Translations under genes and position numbers: made by a program
From: Campylobacter sp. CN_NE2
GTDB lineage: Bacteria > Campylobacterota > Campylobacteria > Campylobacterales > Campylobacteraceae
DNA length: 64,000 nucleotides
Reading direction: 5' to 3'
NCBI RefSeq assembly: GCF_027797465.1
Contig: NZ_CP115608.1
Coordinates: 620,001-684,000, forward strand
Part shown: one piece after another, positions 1-7,281 of the stretch
Numbering within the stretch: position 1 is the first letter of the stretch
How the letters are laid out: each line of letters opens with the position of its first letter
Notes under the pieces: model-generated
The model's input: the letters and a program-made list of their open reading frames with translations, nothing else
Told to the model about the DNA's origin: nothing
Databases searched by the model: none

Positions 1-2
1 AA

Positions 3-140
3 AAATCGGTAGCAAATTTCGAGCTAAATTGCGCTAAAATGGGCCTAATCAAACTAGCTTTTAAAGAGTGTCAAATCAAAGGTAAAAACGGAAACCAAGA
101 GTTTTTTTACCTTTACGAAAAACCAAATTCGGAGATTTAA
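3..140 (+). CDS. C-terminal end of a gene cut by the window edge, TlyA-like
   Basis: The reading frame is open from the window edge to a TAA at 138-140, giving 45 residues that end in KPNSEI. The segment GNQEFFYLYEK resembles the last strand of TlyA-type 2'-O-rRNA methyltransferases, and in C. jejuni tlyA lies directly before ribF, which fits the gene order here. The stop is immediately followed by the ATG of the lipocalin gene at 141. The catalytic domain lies outside the window, so the family assignment is an inference from a short tail and the neighbours. Confidence 0.45.
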   Translation, partial: KSVANFELNCAKMGLIKLAFKECQIKGKNGNQEFFYLYEKPNSEI

Positions 141-647
141 ATGTATAAAAAAGTTTTATTTTTAGTGATTTTAGGTGCGTTTTTGGGCGGTTGTGTCGCC
201 ACAAAACTGCCGTCAAATTTGCAAAATCCGCAAAATTTTCAAATCGAAAAATTCACAGGACTTTGGTATGAAATCGGCAAAATGAAAAGTCCGTTTGAAG
301 CTACGCTAAATAACACAACTTATGAATATTTCGTCGATAAAAACGGCACGATAAATTTGATGAAAAACGGCAAATTTACAAATGATAAAGATTTTAACGA
401 AATTTATGAGCTAAAACGCGTTGATTTAAACAACACGGCTTCGATGAAAATCAAAGACAAATTTCACAATATCGTAAAAGTCGATGATGAGTATAAATAT
501 GCGCTCATTTTTGGCGGCGATACGAGCGAGCTTTATATGCTTTCACGCACAAAAACTATGCCTGAGATGATAAAGGCAGTTTATACCAGCTATGCCGCTA
601 AAATGGGCTATAACACAGATAAAATCGTTTGGACGACACACGAATGA
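141..647 (+). CDS. blc: Lipocalin-family outer-membrane lipoprotein (Blc-like)
   Basis: A 168-residue protein with a lipoprotein signal peptide: a basic start, a hydrophobic stretch and a lipobox ending at Cys18 (FLGGC). The lipocalin signature follows as FTGLWYEIGKM at residues 38-48, holding the G-x-W motif of the first beta strand, and the length suits one eight-stranded barrel. Bacterial lipocalins of this type bind fatty acids or lysophospholipids at the outer membrane; the ligand here is unknown. The gene starts directly at the stop of the upstream frame and its TGA overlaps the ATG of ribF, so the three are probably co-transcribed. Confidence 0.82.
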   Translation: MYKKVLFLVILGAFLGGCVATKLPSNLQNPQNFQIEKFTGLWYEIGKMKSPFEATLNNTTYEYFVDKNGTINLMKNGKFTNDKDFNEIYELKRVDLNNTASMKIKDKFHNIVKVDDEYKYALIFGGDTSELYMLSRTKTMPEMIKAVYTSYAAKMGYNTDKIVWTTHE

Positions 648-1546
648 TAAAAGAAGATAATTTTTGCGAACTTTTGTTGCCGTATGAGAGCTACAAGGGC
701 AAATTTGACGAGATCCAAACGGCAAATCCTGCAAATATCACAACTGTTGCGCTTGGCAACTTCGACGGAATTCATCTAGGACATAAAAAACTTTTTGCAA
801 ATATCGGCGAAAATGGCGCAGCTGTGGTGATTTTGAAAGATTATTATAAGCTAACTCCGTTTCGAGCAAGGGAAAAATTTACAGATTTGCCGATTTTTTA
901 TTTTGATTTGCACGACATAAAAAACCTTGAAGGTGACGAATTTGTCGCACTTTTACGCAATAAATTTCCAAATTTAACTAAAATCGTAGTCGGAGATGAT
1001 TTTAAATTCGGCAAGGATCGTAAATTTGATACCGAGTTTTTGAAAAATCGTTTCAAAGGCACGACAACCATCATCGACGAAGTCTGTATTGACGGCACGG
1101 GAGTGCATACGACTGTCATTAAGATATTTTTGCGAAACGGAAATATAGTTTCTGCAAACCGATTTTTAGGACGAAAATACGAAATCTCGGGCAAAGTCGT
1201 AAGCGGTCAGGGTATCGGCAAAAAAGACTTGGTCGCAACGATAAATTTGCAAACTGGGCAGTATTTTCTGCCGTGCGATGGCGTGTATGCGACTTTTACG
1301 CGTGTCAATGAAAAAATTTACAAAAGCGTCTCTTTTATAGGACACCGAGTTTCGGCTGATGGCGAATTTGCAGTCGAGAGCCACATTTTTGGCAATTTTA
1401 ACGAAGAAAATTTCAAATTCGCGACTATTTATTTTGTTAAATTTTTGCGTGAAAATAAAAAATTCCACGACTTAACAGAGCTAAAACAACAAATCCTAAT
1501 CGACATCGAAAACGCAAACAAGGCACTTGAAAACGAAACGATTTGA
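644..1546 (+). CDS. ribF: Bifunctional riboflavin kinase / FAD synthetase
   Basis: RibF phosphorylates riboflavin to FMN and adenylylates FMN to FAD in the cytosol. The N-terminal nucleotidyltransferase motif GNFDGIHLGH lies at residues 38-47 when the ATG at 644 is used. The C-terminal flavokinase region begins around GKVVSGQGIGKKDLVATIN, a drifted form of the usual kinase motif. I chose 644 rather than the in-frame ATG at 629 because it overlaps the lipocalin stop as ATGA, the common coupling in this genome, and gives 300 residues. cmoA follows after 24 bases. Confidence 0.9.
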   Translation: MIKEDNFCELLLPYESYKGKFDEIQTANPANITTVALGNFDGIHLGHKKLFANIGENGAAVVILKDYYKLTPFRAREKFTDLPIFYFDLHDIKNLEGDEFVALLRNKFPNLTKIVVGDDFKFGKDRKFDTEFLKNRFKGTTTIIDEVCIDGTGVHTTVIKIFLRNGNIVSANRFLGRKYEISGKVVSGQGIGKKDLVATINLQTGQYFLPCDGVYATFTRVNEKIYKSVSFIGHRVSADGEFAVESHIFGNFNEENFKFATIYFVKFLRENKKFHDLTELKQQILIDIENANKALENETI

Positions 1547-1570
1547 AAAAAGCAAATTTAAAGGCGAAAA

Positions 1571-2275
1571 ATGAAAGATGAAATTTTTAAAGAACCCATA
1601 AAAAAGCAGTTTGAATTTGACAAAAGCGTGGCGAGTGTTTTTGACGATATGATAAGCCGTTCGGTGCCGTTTTATAGGGAGAGTTCAAATTTGATTTGTG
1701 ATCTTTTATCTCGCATTTTATCGCAAAACGCAAAGTGCGTTGATTTGGGCTGTTCGACAGCTGAGCTTTTATTAAATTTGCACCAAAAAAGAGACGATTT
1801 AAACCTTTTTGGCGTGGATAATTCGCCTTCAATGCTAGAAATCGCCGCCGCAAAAGCCACAGCTTACGGCGCAAAAATAAATTTTTCTTGCGAAGATATA
1901 TTAGAATGCGATTTTAAGAGTGCTGATTGCGTGATTTTAAACTACACTTTGCAGTTTATTCGTCCGATAAAACGGGCAGAATTTATGCGAAAAATTTGCG
2001 AAAATTTAAGCGACAACGGCGTGTTTATTTTTAGCGAAAAGCTCGTATATAGCGATAAAACGCTTAGCAAAGAGATGATTGAGATCTATGAAAATTACAA
2101 AGAAAATCAGGGTTACTCAAAATACGAAATCGCCGAAAAACGCAAGGCACTAGAAAATGTGCTAATACCTTACACCGAAGATGAAAACAAAACTTTGGCT
2201 TTAAATTCAGGTTTTAAAAGCGTAGAAACTATCTTTAAATGGGCGAATTTCGCCGTATTTTTGGCAAGGAAGTAA
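1571..2275 (+). CDS. cmoA: Carboxy-S-adenosyl-L-methionine synthase
   Basis: CmoA makes carboxy-SAM from SAM and prephenate, used by CmoB to modify the wobble uridine of some tRNAs. The 234 residues carry FDKSVASVFDDMISRSVPFY near the N-terminus, the SAM-binding VDLGCS at 57-62, GVDNSPSM at 81-88, the NYTLQF and FSEK motifs, and the late EIAEKRKALENV segment, all typical of the family. An AAAGGCG ribosome site precedes the ATG. It is the last gene of the rightward block before the mazEF and CRISPR island. Confidence 0.92.
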   Translation: MKDEIFKEPIKKQFEFDKSVASVFDDMISRSVPFYRESSNLICDLLSRILSQNAKCVDLGCSTAELLLNLHQKRDDLNLFGVDNSPSMLEIAAAKATAYGAKINFSCEDILECDFKSADCVILNYTLQFIRPIKRAEFMRKICENLSDNGVFIFSEKLVYSDKTLSKEMIEIYENYKENQGYSKYEIAEKRKALENVLIPYTEDENKTLALNSGFKSVETIFKWANFAVFLARK

Positions 2276-2362
2276 ATTTTCTAAAAAAAATACTTTAAAA
2301 ACTTTCTCTGAATTTGTAAAAGTTTTTGATTTTAGTAAAAATAATCTTAAATAAAAATTTCT

Positions 2363-2399
2363 ACCAAGTAGTTTTCTGCTACGCTAAAAGTGCTTGGTT
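2363..2399. repeat. Hairpin repeat copy A
   Basis: A 13-base inverted pair (2363-2375 and 2386-2398) with one wobble and one mismatch encloses a loop containing GCTACGCT. It lies between the ends of the convergent genes cmoA and mazF, so it may also act as a terminator, although no long T run follows. A related hairpin with the same loop core and the same GCTTGGTT right end lies at 3189-3220, on the other side of mazEF. Confidence 0.5.
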
Positions 2400-2445
2400 C
2401 AAACCTAGTGCGTTTTATTATATAATCGCAATTTAAAATCATAAA

Positions 2446-2784
2446 TCAATTTTTTTCGATTAGTAGTGCTATCTTTTCTACAATTCTATCAAAGGTTTTA
2501 GTATCTATTTTATCGCAAAATTTAGCATTTCTAGCTACAAAATCCAAGCTTTTGACTTGATCGCTTAGTGCTACGCCGTGAATTTTGTCGCAGTTTATCG
2601 CTACTTCAAACGGATAACCTTTTATTTTTGTAGTTATCGGCACAAATAGACACAAACCTGATTTTTCATTGTAAATTTTGGGGCTGATAGCAAGTGCCGG
2701 ACGAAGACCTTTTTGCTCATGTCCGCTTTGTGGGTCAAATTCAAACCATACTATATCGCCTTTTTCCGGGATATATTTTACCAT
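2446..2784 (-). CDS. mazF: MazF/PemK-family endoribonuclease toxin
   Basis: A 112-residue protein with the MazF fold motifs: GDIVWFEFDPQSGHEQKG in the first strands, the conserved arginine and proline in KGLRPALAIS near residue 28, the FVPITTK strand and ALSDQVKSLD. Toxins of this family cut single-stranded RNA at short motifs; the specificity here cannot be read from sequence. Its ATG lies inside the last codons of the upstream antitoxin gene (7-base overlap), the standard antitoxin-toxin order. It reads leftward toward a hairpin shared with cmoA. Confidence 0.9.
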   Translation of the reverse strand: MVKYIPEKGDIVWFEFDPQSGHEQKGLRPALAISPKIYNEKSGLCLFVPITTKIKGYPFEVAINCDKIHGVALSDQVKSLDFVARNAKFCDKIDTKTFDRIVEKIALLIEKN

Positions 2785-3008
2785 TCTTTGCCCTTTGTAT
2801 CGTCAAAACTATCATCTATATTTAGATTTTCTTCTGTGATAGCCGAACATAGAGTTTCTAATCTGTTTTTTTGTTTTGACAAAACGATTTTACCGGCAAC
2901 CACATCGATATTCATAGGCGAATTTTCTACCAAATTTAATTTTTTTAAAATATAATTTGGTATCCTAATAGCCAAAGAATTTCCCCATTTACTCAGTGTT
3001 GCTTCCAT
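2778..3008 (-). CDS. mazE: MazE/AbrB-type antitoxin
   Basis: A 76-residue protein opening with the swapped-hairpin DNA-binding motif KWGNSLAIRIPN, typical of MazE and related AbrB-fold antitoxins. The acidic C-terminus (ENLNIDDSFDDTKGKEW) is expected to wrap the toxin and block its active site. It overlaps mazF by 7 bases, and AAAGGAT lies in front of the ATG. A TATACT-like -10 box upstream, near 3039-3044, could drive the pair, and autorepression is usual for the family. Confidence 0.88.
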   Translation of the reverse strand: MEATLSKWGNSLAIRIPNYILKKLNLVENSPMNIDVVAGKIVLSKQKNRLETLCSAITEENLNIDDSFDDTKGKEW

Positions 3009-3188
3009 TTTCTATCCTTTGTAATGTTTATATAAAGTATATTAAATTTAAAATTAAAATCAACTAAATCTACCTATATAATCTAAAATTCATTTACGAC
3101 AAATTCATCTGCTTTGTATCCAAAAGTATCGCTCAAACATTTTAAAAGTAGAATTTCTTAAACTAAACTCAAAGAAAAATTTTTGTCT
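3009..3188. other. Intergenic region between mazE and the CRISPR-side hairpin
   Basis: AT-rich sequence holding the mazE promoter region and no intact gene. On the minus strand a 24-codon open stretch at 3083-3157 without a start (ending FVVNEF then TAG) reads like the C-terminus of a lost gene, but it is too short to assign. Confidence 0.4.
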
Positions 3189-3220
3189 AAGCAGTTTTCG
3201 CTACGCTCGAACTGCTTGGT
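3189..3220. repeat. Hairpin repeat copy B, adjoining the CRISPR array
   Basis: A perfect 8-base inverted repeat (AAGCAGTT at 3189-3196, AACTGCTT at 3210-3217) around a loop containing GCTACGCT. It shares most of its sequence with the hairpin at 2363-2399, and its right end runs directly into the first base of CRISPR repeat 1 at 3219. It may be a small dispersed element or a boundary of the mazEF insertion. Confidence 0.5.
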
Positions 3221-3585
3221 TTTAGGCTCTTCTTAAATTAGTTTTTGCTATAATAAATAAAAGAGCGAAGACGGCTAGAAATAGGTTTTAGGCTCTTCTT
3301 AAATTCGTTTTTGCTATAATACAAAAATCCGTCTTGCACGAACGCATTAGGTTTTAGGCTCTTCTTAAATTCGTTTTTGCTATAATGAGAAAAATCCACA
3401 ATTCTTTGGCGATATTGTTTTAGGCTCTTCTTAAATTCGTTTTTGCTATAATTTTGCGAACTAACACTGAAATAATCAGGATGTTTTAGGCTCTTCTTAA
3501 ATTCGTTTTTGCTATAATAAGCAAAACAGACAAGGGGGGGCGATGATGAGTTTTAGGCTCTTCTTAAATTCGTTTTTGCTATAAT
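3219..3585 (+). CRISPR. Type II-C CRISPR array, six repeats and five spacers
   Basis: Six 36-base repeats start at 3219, 3285, 3351, 3417, 3483 and 3550, separated by spacers of 30, 30, 30, 30 and 31 bases. Repeats 2-6 are identical; repeat 1 has A instead of C at position 22. The repeat begins GTTTTAGG and ends TTGCTATAAT, a perfect extended -10 box, so transcription can start inside each spacer as described for Neisseria and Campylobacter II-C arrays. The + orientation is set by the tracrRNA, whose anti-repeat pairs with positions 1-24 of the repeat. Spacer 5 contains a run of seven G. Spacer targets are unknown. Confidence 0.97.
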
Positions 3586-3650
3586 AACCTAATAGCAAAA
3601 GCCGATTTAAAGGCAAAAAACGCAAATTTTATGCCAAAAATATCTAAATT

Positions 3651-3660
3651 TTGGTATAAT
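3651..3660 (+). promoter_or_regulatory. Promoter of the tracrRNA (extended -10)
   Basis: TTGGTATAAT at 3651-3660 holds a perfect -10 hexamer, TATAAT, at 3655-3660, preceded by TGG. The expected start is 6-7 bases downstream, exactly where the anti-repeat begins. No convincing -35 box is visible, as is usual for Campylobacter promoters. Confidence 0.7.
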
Positions 3661-3666
3661 TGACAA

Positions 3667-3750
3667 ACGAATTTAAGAAGAGCCTAAAATAAGGGAGTTT
3701 TCGGTCTCCCGCAGGGTTTAAATCCCTTAGAAAAACCGAATTTTTTATTT
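3667..3750 (+). ncRNA. tracrRNA for Cas9
   Basis: Bases 3667-3690 are the reverse complement of the first 24 bases of the CRISPR repeat, apart from one G-U pair at the end. A stem GGGAG/CTCCC follows, with TTTTCGGT in its loop, then a second stem around AGGG/CCCT, and then ACCGAA, complementary to TTCGGT in the first loop. That loop-to-tail pairing has the same layout as the C. jejuni tracrRNA, where a pseudoknot or triple helix binds Cas9. The transcript should end at the T run 3741-3750. Direction is the same as the array and opposite to cas9. Confidence 0.88.
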
Positions 3751-3798
3751 TGGCAAATCTATAAATTTGCCAAGATTTCTTTCTTTTACAGTGCAAAT

Positions 3799-3888
3799 TT
3801 AAAAATCTTCCAAATCATCAAAAAGCGTAAGTTGTTTTGGCTTGGATTTTTTCATCTGTTTATCATTTTCGCCTAGCAAAAGCTGCAT
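3799..3888 (-). CDS. Micro-ORF ending in a sliding-clamp-binding-type motif
   Basis: A 29-residue frame, MQLLLGENDK through to LFDDLEDF, between the tracrRNA and cas9. Its C-terminal KPKQLTLFDD matches the consensus of the DNA polymerase III beta-clamp-binding pentapeptide QLxLF. It overlaps the upstream micro-ORF (3863-3955) in another frame, and no strong ribosome site precedes its ATG. Either it is translated by coupling, or the two frames are one gene of about 52 residues broken by a single-base shift. No function is known to me. Confidence 0.35.
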   Translation of the reverse strand: MQLLLGENDKQMKKSKPKQLTLFDDLEDF

Positions 3889-3955
3889 TTTTTAGGCTGA
3901 GTTTTGCCTGAGTGCCTATCATAAAACTTCTAAAACTCTCATCAAACCCTGCCAT
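3863..3955 (-). CDS. Micro-ORF downstream of cas9, unknown
   Basis: A 30-residue frame beginning MAGFDESFRSFMIGTQAKLS and ending in ARRK. A good ribosome site, AAAGGAGC, lies 5 bases before the ATG, which argues that translation really starts here. It ends inside the next micro-ORF. The amphipathic N-terminus and the basic end show no family I recognise. It begins 32 bases beyond the cas9 stop and could be read from the cas9 transcript. Confidence 0.4.
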   Translation of the reverse strand: MAGFDESFRSFMIGTQAKLSLKNAAFARRK

Positions 3956-3987
3956 TTTAGCTCCTTTGTATTAAATTTACACCAAAT

Positions 3988-6900
3988 TTAGCCCTTTTTA
4001 CGCTTTGGTGATGATTTTAGCTTTACGCCTTGTCTTGGTTCAAATTTACATGCACCTACTTCGCCAAGTGGCGAAACTTTCATTTTTTCAAAAATTTGCA
4101 AACCTTGAATTCCAAGACTAGGTTGTTCTACTTTATCTTTTTTTGATACATCTCCGTAAATTTTAATCTCATCGCTTGTTAAATCGGCTTTGTTGTTGCT
4201 ATGTTTTGCCACTCGAATTTGAGCCGTCGCAATTCCAAATCCTTCATAATAGCACAAAATAGGATTTTCCATACCACTTTTTTGCACAGCGATTAAATCA
4301 TTTGGAAAGAGTGAAAATTTAAACTCGTAGTTTTCGTCCATTTCTAGCCAATCTTTCATTACGCCATTTTTATCTTTGCCTATAACTGCCGCACGATTTG
4401 GCAAAACTCCAAGAGCAAAATCCATAGCATAAATCGGCACTCCGTAAAATTTGCCCGTTTGCTTGTGAGCAAAAATATCCACTCGTGGCATACTATCATT
4501 TTTTACAAAACCACCGTTTTTAAGCTGGATAATTCGCCTTGTTTTGAGCGCCATTTCAAATCCAGCTTCGCTTTTATACTCTTTTATCATCTGCTCTTTT
4601 GGGGCGACGGTTTCTAAATGTAACGCCCCTGTAACCTTTTTTCGTGGTGGTTTGGAAACGAAAATTTTACTAACCGCATTTTCAACATTTTTTCTAAAAT
4701 TTTCTAAATGAATAAAATCATCAAGGCGAAGTTTTTTCTTTGTTCGCTCATCTTTATCGAGCCTATTTTGCAAAATTTCTTTATATTTTTCTTTGTCAAA
4801 TTCGCCAAATTCATCTTTTGAACTCTCTAAAAGTTTTTTGGTTTCGATATGGCCCATAAATTCATTAAACGCTTTATTCATTTTTTCGTTGCAAAGTGCG
4901 ACTATAAGGGCATCTTGTGCGTGGTGTAAATGAGTGTTTCGATTTTTTTCTTCAAGCCCTAAAAATCTACGAAGTGGCGTAGTAAAACCGCCGTTTATCG
5001 AATAAACATGACGAGAATTTTCGGATTTTATCGGCAAAAATTTCAGATAATCTTTCGTATAGTTCATAATAAGGCGATTTAAATAAGAAGTATCGTTTAA
5101 GTTGCTCGCACGAAAACCCTGCTCACGGCTTTTAAAATCACTGTTTAAAAGCTTTTTAAATTTGGCTGGATTTGCCTTTTTGTAGTGAATTTCGGCAAAA
5201 TTTTTGATAAATTCCCATTTTGGTGTATTTCCCCAGCACTCAAAAGGTGTGTGGTTTTTCTTCTCTTGATTTTGTGAAATAAAAACCAAAACTTTATTAC
5301 TCTGGCTATCGTCAAAACTCCTAGAATACGGCAAAATATGATCAACTTCAAGCCTTTTAGGGTCTAAAAAATCTTCACGCGTGATTTTTTCTCCGCTATA
5401 AGCGCAAAACTCATTTTGCTCGATGAAAAGCTTCATTTTTAGGATATTTGCGCTGTTTATTTCAAGTCCGTATTGTTCTAGACGATTTTTCGCGGCTTCG
5501 TTTTTGGCAAAATTTTCGTTTTGTTTTTTTATCGCTTCGTTTCTGCTGGCGAAATTTTTACCGACTTCGCGCGTAAGCTCAAAATAAATTTGATGAACCA
5601 GCCCGTGCTTTTTGATAATAGAATTTAAAACTTTTCGATATTCGCTCACAGCCCTTGCTACGACTGGATTTGTCAAACTTGCTCCGTGTGGCGTGTCGTA
5701 AAGCGGTGGTAATTTTTCGCTTTTTTCACGAATTTTTAGAGTTAAATTTGCTTCTTTACATGCCTCGTCATATCGTTTGCCGCTCATCATCAAAGGCAAA
5801 ATTTGCCTTAACGCTTTTTCGCTTAGCTCGATATTTGTGCTAAATTTTAGTTTTAAAAGTTCGTTTATCTGCTCGTCATCAAATTCATACTTACTAAGAG
5901 CGATTTTAAGGCTGTCAAAATCCTTTTTATAAGTGCAAATTCGTGCAATTTCATTAAATTTATCATTAAAAACATCGCAAAATTCACCGCCAAATTTTTC
6001 AGAGCAAATTTGAGTAAATTTTTTATATTTTTTAAAATCTATAAAAGTATCGCTTAAATCATCTTTTTTTGAGCCTTTAATTTTGTAATTTTGCAAATTC
6101 AGTGCTTTTACCAAATCCTTGTATTTAAATTCGCCTTTTGATTTTGCAAGATTTAAAATTTCTATAATTTTTTCTTGTTGCAAAATTTCGCCCGTATCTT
6201 TGTAAATATTTATGAGCGTATTTATGATTTTAGTTAAAGCGATAAATTCTTGCGCCAATGGCGTGAATTTTGCCACTCTTTTTTCTTTTTCGTAAAAAAT
6301 ACATTTGCCAACTTTATTTTCAAAGTCTTTTAATGGACGAGAGTAAAAGACCTTTTGTATGAGATTTTGTGCAAAATTTTCGCTAAATTTATAGCCAAAT
6401 TCGGCTTGTTTTTCTAAAATTAGCGTAAGTTCTTCTTTGTTTAGACTTTGTGGAATTGAATTTTCATAATTCCCAGCTCCGTCTTTGTCGCGATTGCGAA
6501 TACTTGAAATTTCCTTTTTTTCAAAATCGTTTAAAAGCATATTAGAAGCTGTTTTAAAACCACGCTCAGTAAATTTTTTATTTTTTGAAATAGCACCTAA
6601 GACTTTTTTACTCTCTGCGTCATCGCTGTCGCCAAAATATCTTAAATCATCATATCCGCGGTGTTTTGCGATATGCAAAATCACTCTTGCAAGTTCAAAT
6701 TTATCTAGTTTTCGCTCCAACGCAAATTTGCGAAGTTGCCACGGGTTTAGCGTGTTTTTATCAGTAGCGAAAATCTTCGGCAAATTTTCGCCCTGCATAA
6801 TAAAATCGTTAAATTTAATATCAAATTCTTTACAAAGTAGCCTTTTAACAGCATTTAATCTTGCTTTTCGCCTAGCAAGACGACGCCTTGCGCTTCTTGC

Positions 6901-7065
6901 TTCGCGCCTAGGCAAAGCAAGAGACGAACCGTCTTTTGGATTTTCAGCTTTTTCAAAAATTCTCACACCACAATCGATAATATCAAATTTATCATCACTC
7001 TCACCCGTATCAACTACCGCCCAGCCGATACTTGAAATTCCAATGTCAAAACCGATTTTACGCAT
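3988..7065 (-). CDS. cas9: Type II-C CRISPR-associated endonuclease Cas9
   Basis: A 1025-residue Cas9, slightly longer than the 984-residue C. jejuni enzyme. RuvC-I shows FDIGISSIGWAVVD with catalytic Asp7; the arginine-rich bridge helix spans about 53-70; RuvC-II has IYFELTREV with Glu496; the HNH motif EVDHILPYSRSFDD holds His576; RuvC-III HHAQDALIVAL holds Asp718. The C-terminal third should recognise the PAM, which I cannot predict. I start at the ATG at 7065 (MRKIGFDIG), with AAAGGAT in front; an in-frame ATG at 7206 would add 47 residues with no Cas9 counterpart. All nuclease residues are present and no frameshift is seen. No cas1 or cas2 lies beside it. Confidence 0.97.
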   Translation of the reverse strand: MRKIGFDIGISSIGWAVVDTGESDDKFDIIDCGVRIFEKAENPKDGSSLALPRREARSARRRLARRKARLNAVKRLLCKEFDIKFNDFIMQGENLPKIFATDKNTLNPWQLRKFALERKLDKFELARVILHIAKHRGYDDLRYFGDSDDAESKKVLGAISKNKKFTERGFKTASNMLLNDFEKKEISSIRNRDKDGAGNYENSIPQSLNKEELTLILEKQAEFGYKFSENFAQNLIQKVFYSRPLKDFENKVGKCIFYEKEKRVAKFTPLAQEFIALTKIINTLINIYKDTGEILQQEKIIEILNLAKSKGEFKYKDLVKALNLQNYKIKGSKKDDLSDTFIDFKKYKKFTQICSEKFGGEFCDVFNDKFNEIARICTYKKDFDSLKIALSKYEFDDEQINELLKLKFSTNIELSEKALRQILPLMMSGKRYDEACKEANLTLKIREKSEKLPPLYDTPHGASLTNPVVARAVSEYRKVLNSIIKKHGLVHQIYFELTREVGKNFASRNEAIKKQNENFAKNEAAKNRLEQYGLEINSANILKMKLFIEQNEFCAYSGEKITREDFLDPKRLEVDHILPYSRSFDDSQSNKVLVFISQNQEKKNHTPFECWGNTPKWEFIKNFAEIHYKKANPAKFKKLLNSDFKSREQGFRASNLNDTSYLNRLIMNYTKDYLKFLPIKSENSRHVYSINGGFTTPLRRFLGLEEKNRNTHLHHAQDALIVALCNEKMNKAFNEFMGHIETKKLLESSKDEFGEFDKEKYKEILQNRLDKDERTKKKLRLDDFIHLENFRKNVENAVSKIFVSKPPRKKVTGALHLETVAPKEQMIKEYKSEAGFEMALKTRRIIQLKNGGFVKNDSMPRVDIFAHKQTGKFYGVPIYAMDFALGVLPNRAAVIGKDKNGVMKDWLEMDENYEFKFSLFPNDLIAVQKSGMENPILCYYEGFGIATAQIRVAKHSNNKADLTSDEIKIYGDVSKKDKVEQPSLGIQGLQIFEKMKVSPLGEVGACKFEPRQGVKLKSSPKRKKG

Positions 7066-7224
7066 TTTTCTATCCTTTAAAATTTTATAAACACTAAATT
7101 TTACAATGAATTTGCGATAAAAACAAATAAAATTAAGAATTTCGATTAAATTTACAAAAATCAATGTAGGCTTAAAAATTTTAAACCTACACTGCGAAGT
7201 TACCAAAAAGGATTTTTGAATTTA
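7066..7224. other. cas9 upstream region
   Basis: AT-rich leader between cas9 and the hairpin after dnaK. It should hold the cas9 promoter, but I see no convincing -10/-35 pair. The ATG at 7206 in the cas9 frame lies here and is rejected as the start. Confidence 0.4.
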
Positions 7225-7264
7225 AAATTTTGGCGAATTTTTTAAGTTCAATTCGCCAAAATTT
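7225..7264 (-). terminator. Stem-loop after dnaK
   Basis: A perfect 15-base inverted repeat (7225-7239 and 7250-7264) with a 10-base loop, just beyond the dnaK stop. The T run after it is weak on the minus strand, so it may also stabilise the 3' end of the heat-shock mRNA or separate it from cas9. Confidence 0.6.
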
Positions 7265-7281
7265 GCCAAAAAGCTAATGTT

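Noticed and set aside
2363-2410. GGTTCAAACC near a hairpin, like a tRNA T arm
   Set aside because: No acceptor stem, D arm or anticodon arm can be built around it; it is better explained as the right side of hairpin repeat A.
6485-7090. 201-codon open frame opposite the start of cas9
   Set aside because: Shadow of the cas9 reading frame; no motifs and composition of an antisense frame.
7066-7206. 47-residue N-terminal extension of Cas9 from an upstream ATG
   Set aside because: The extension resembles no Cas9, lacks a ribosome site, and the ATG at 7065 has AAAGGAT and starts exactly at the RuvC-I motif.
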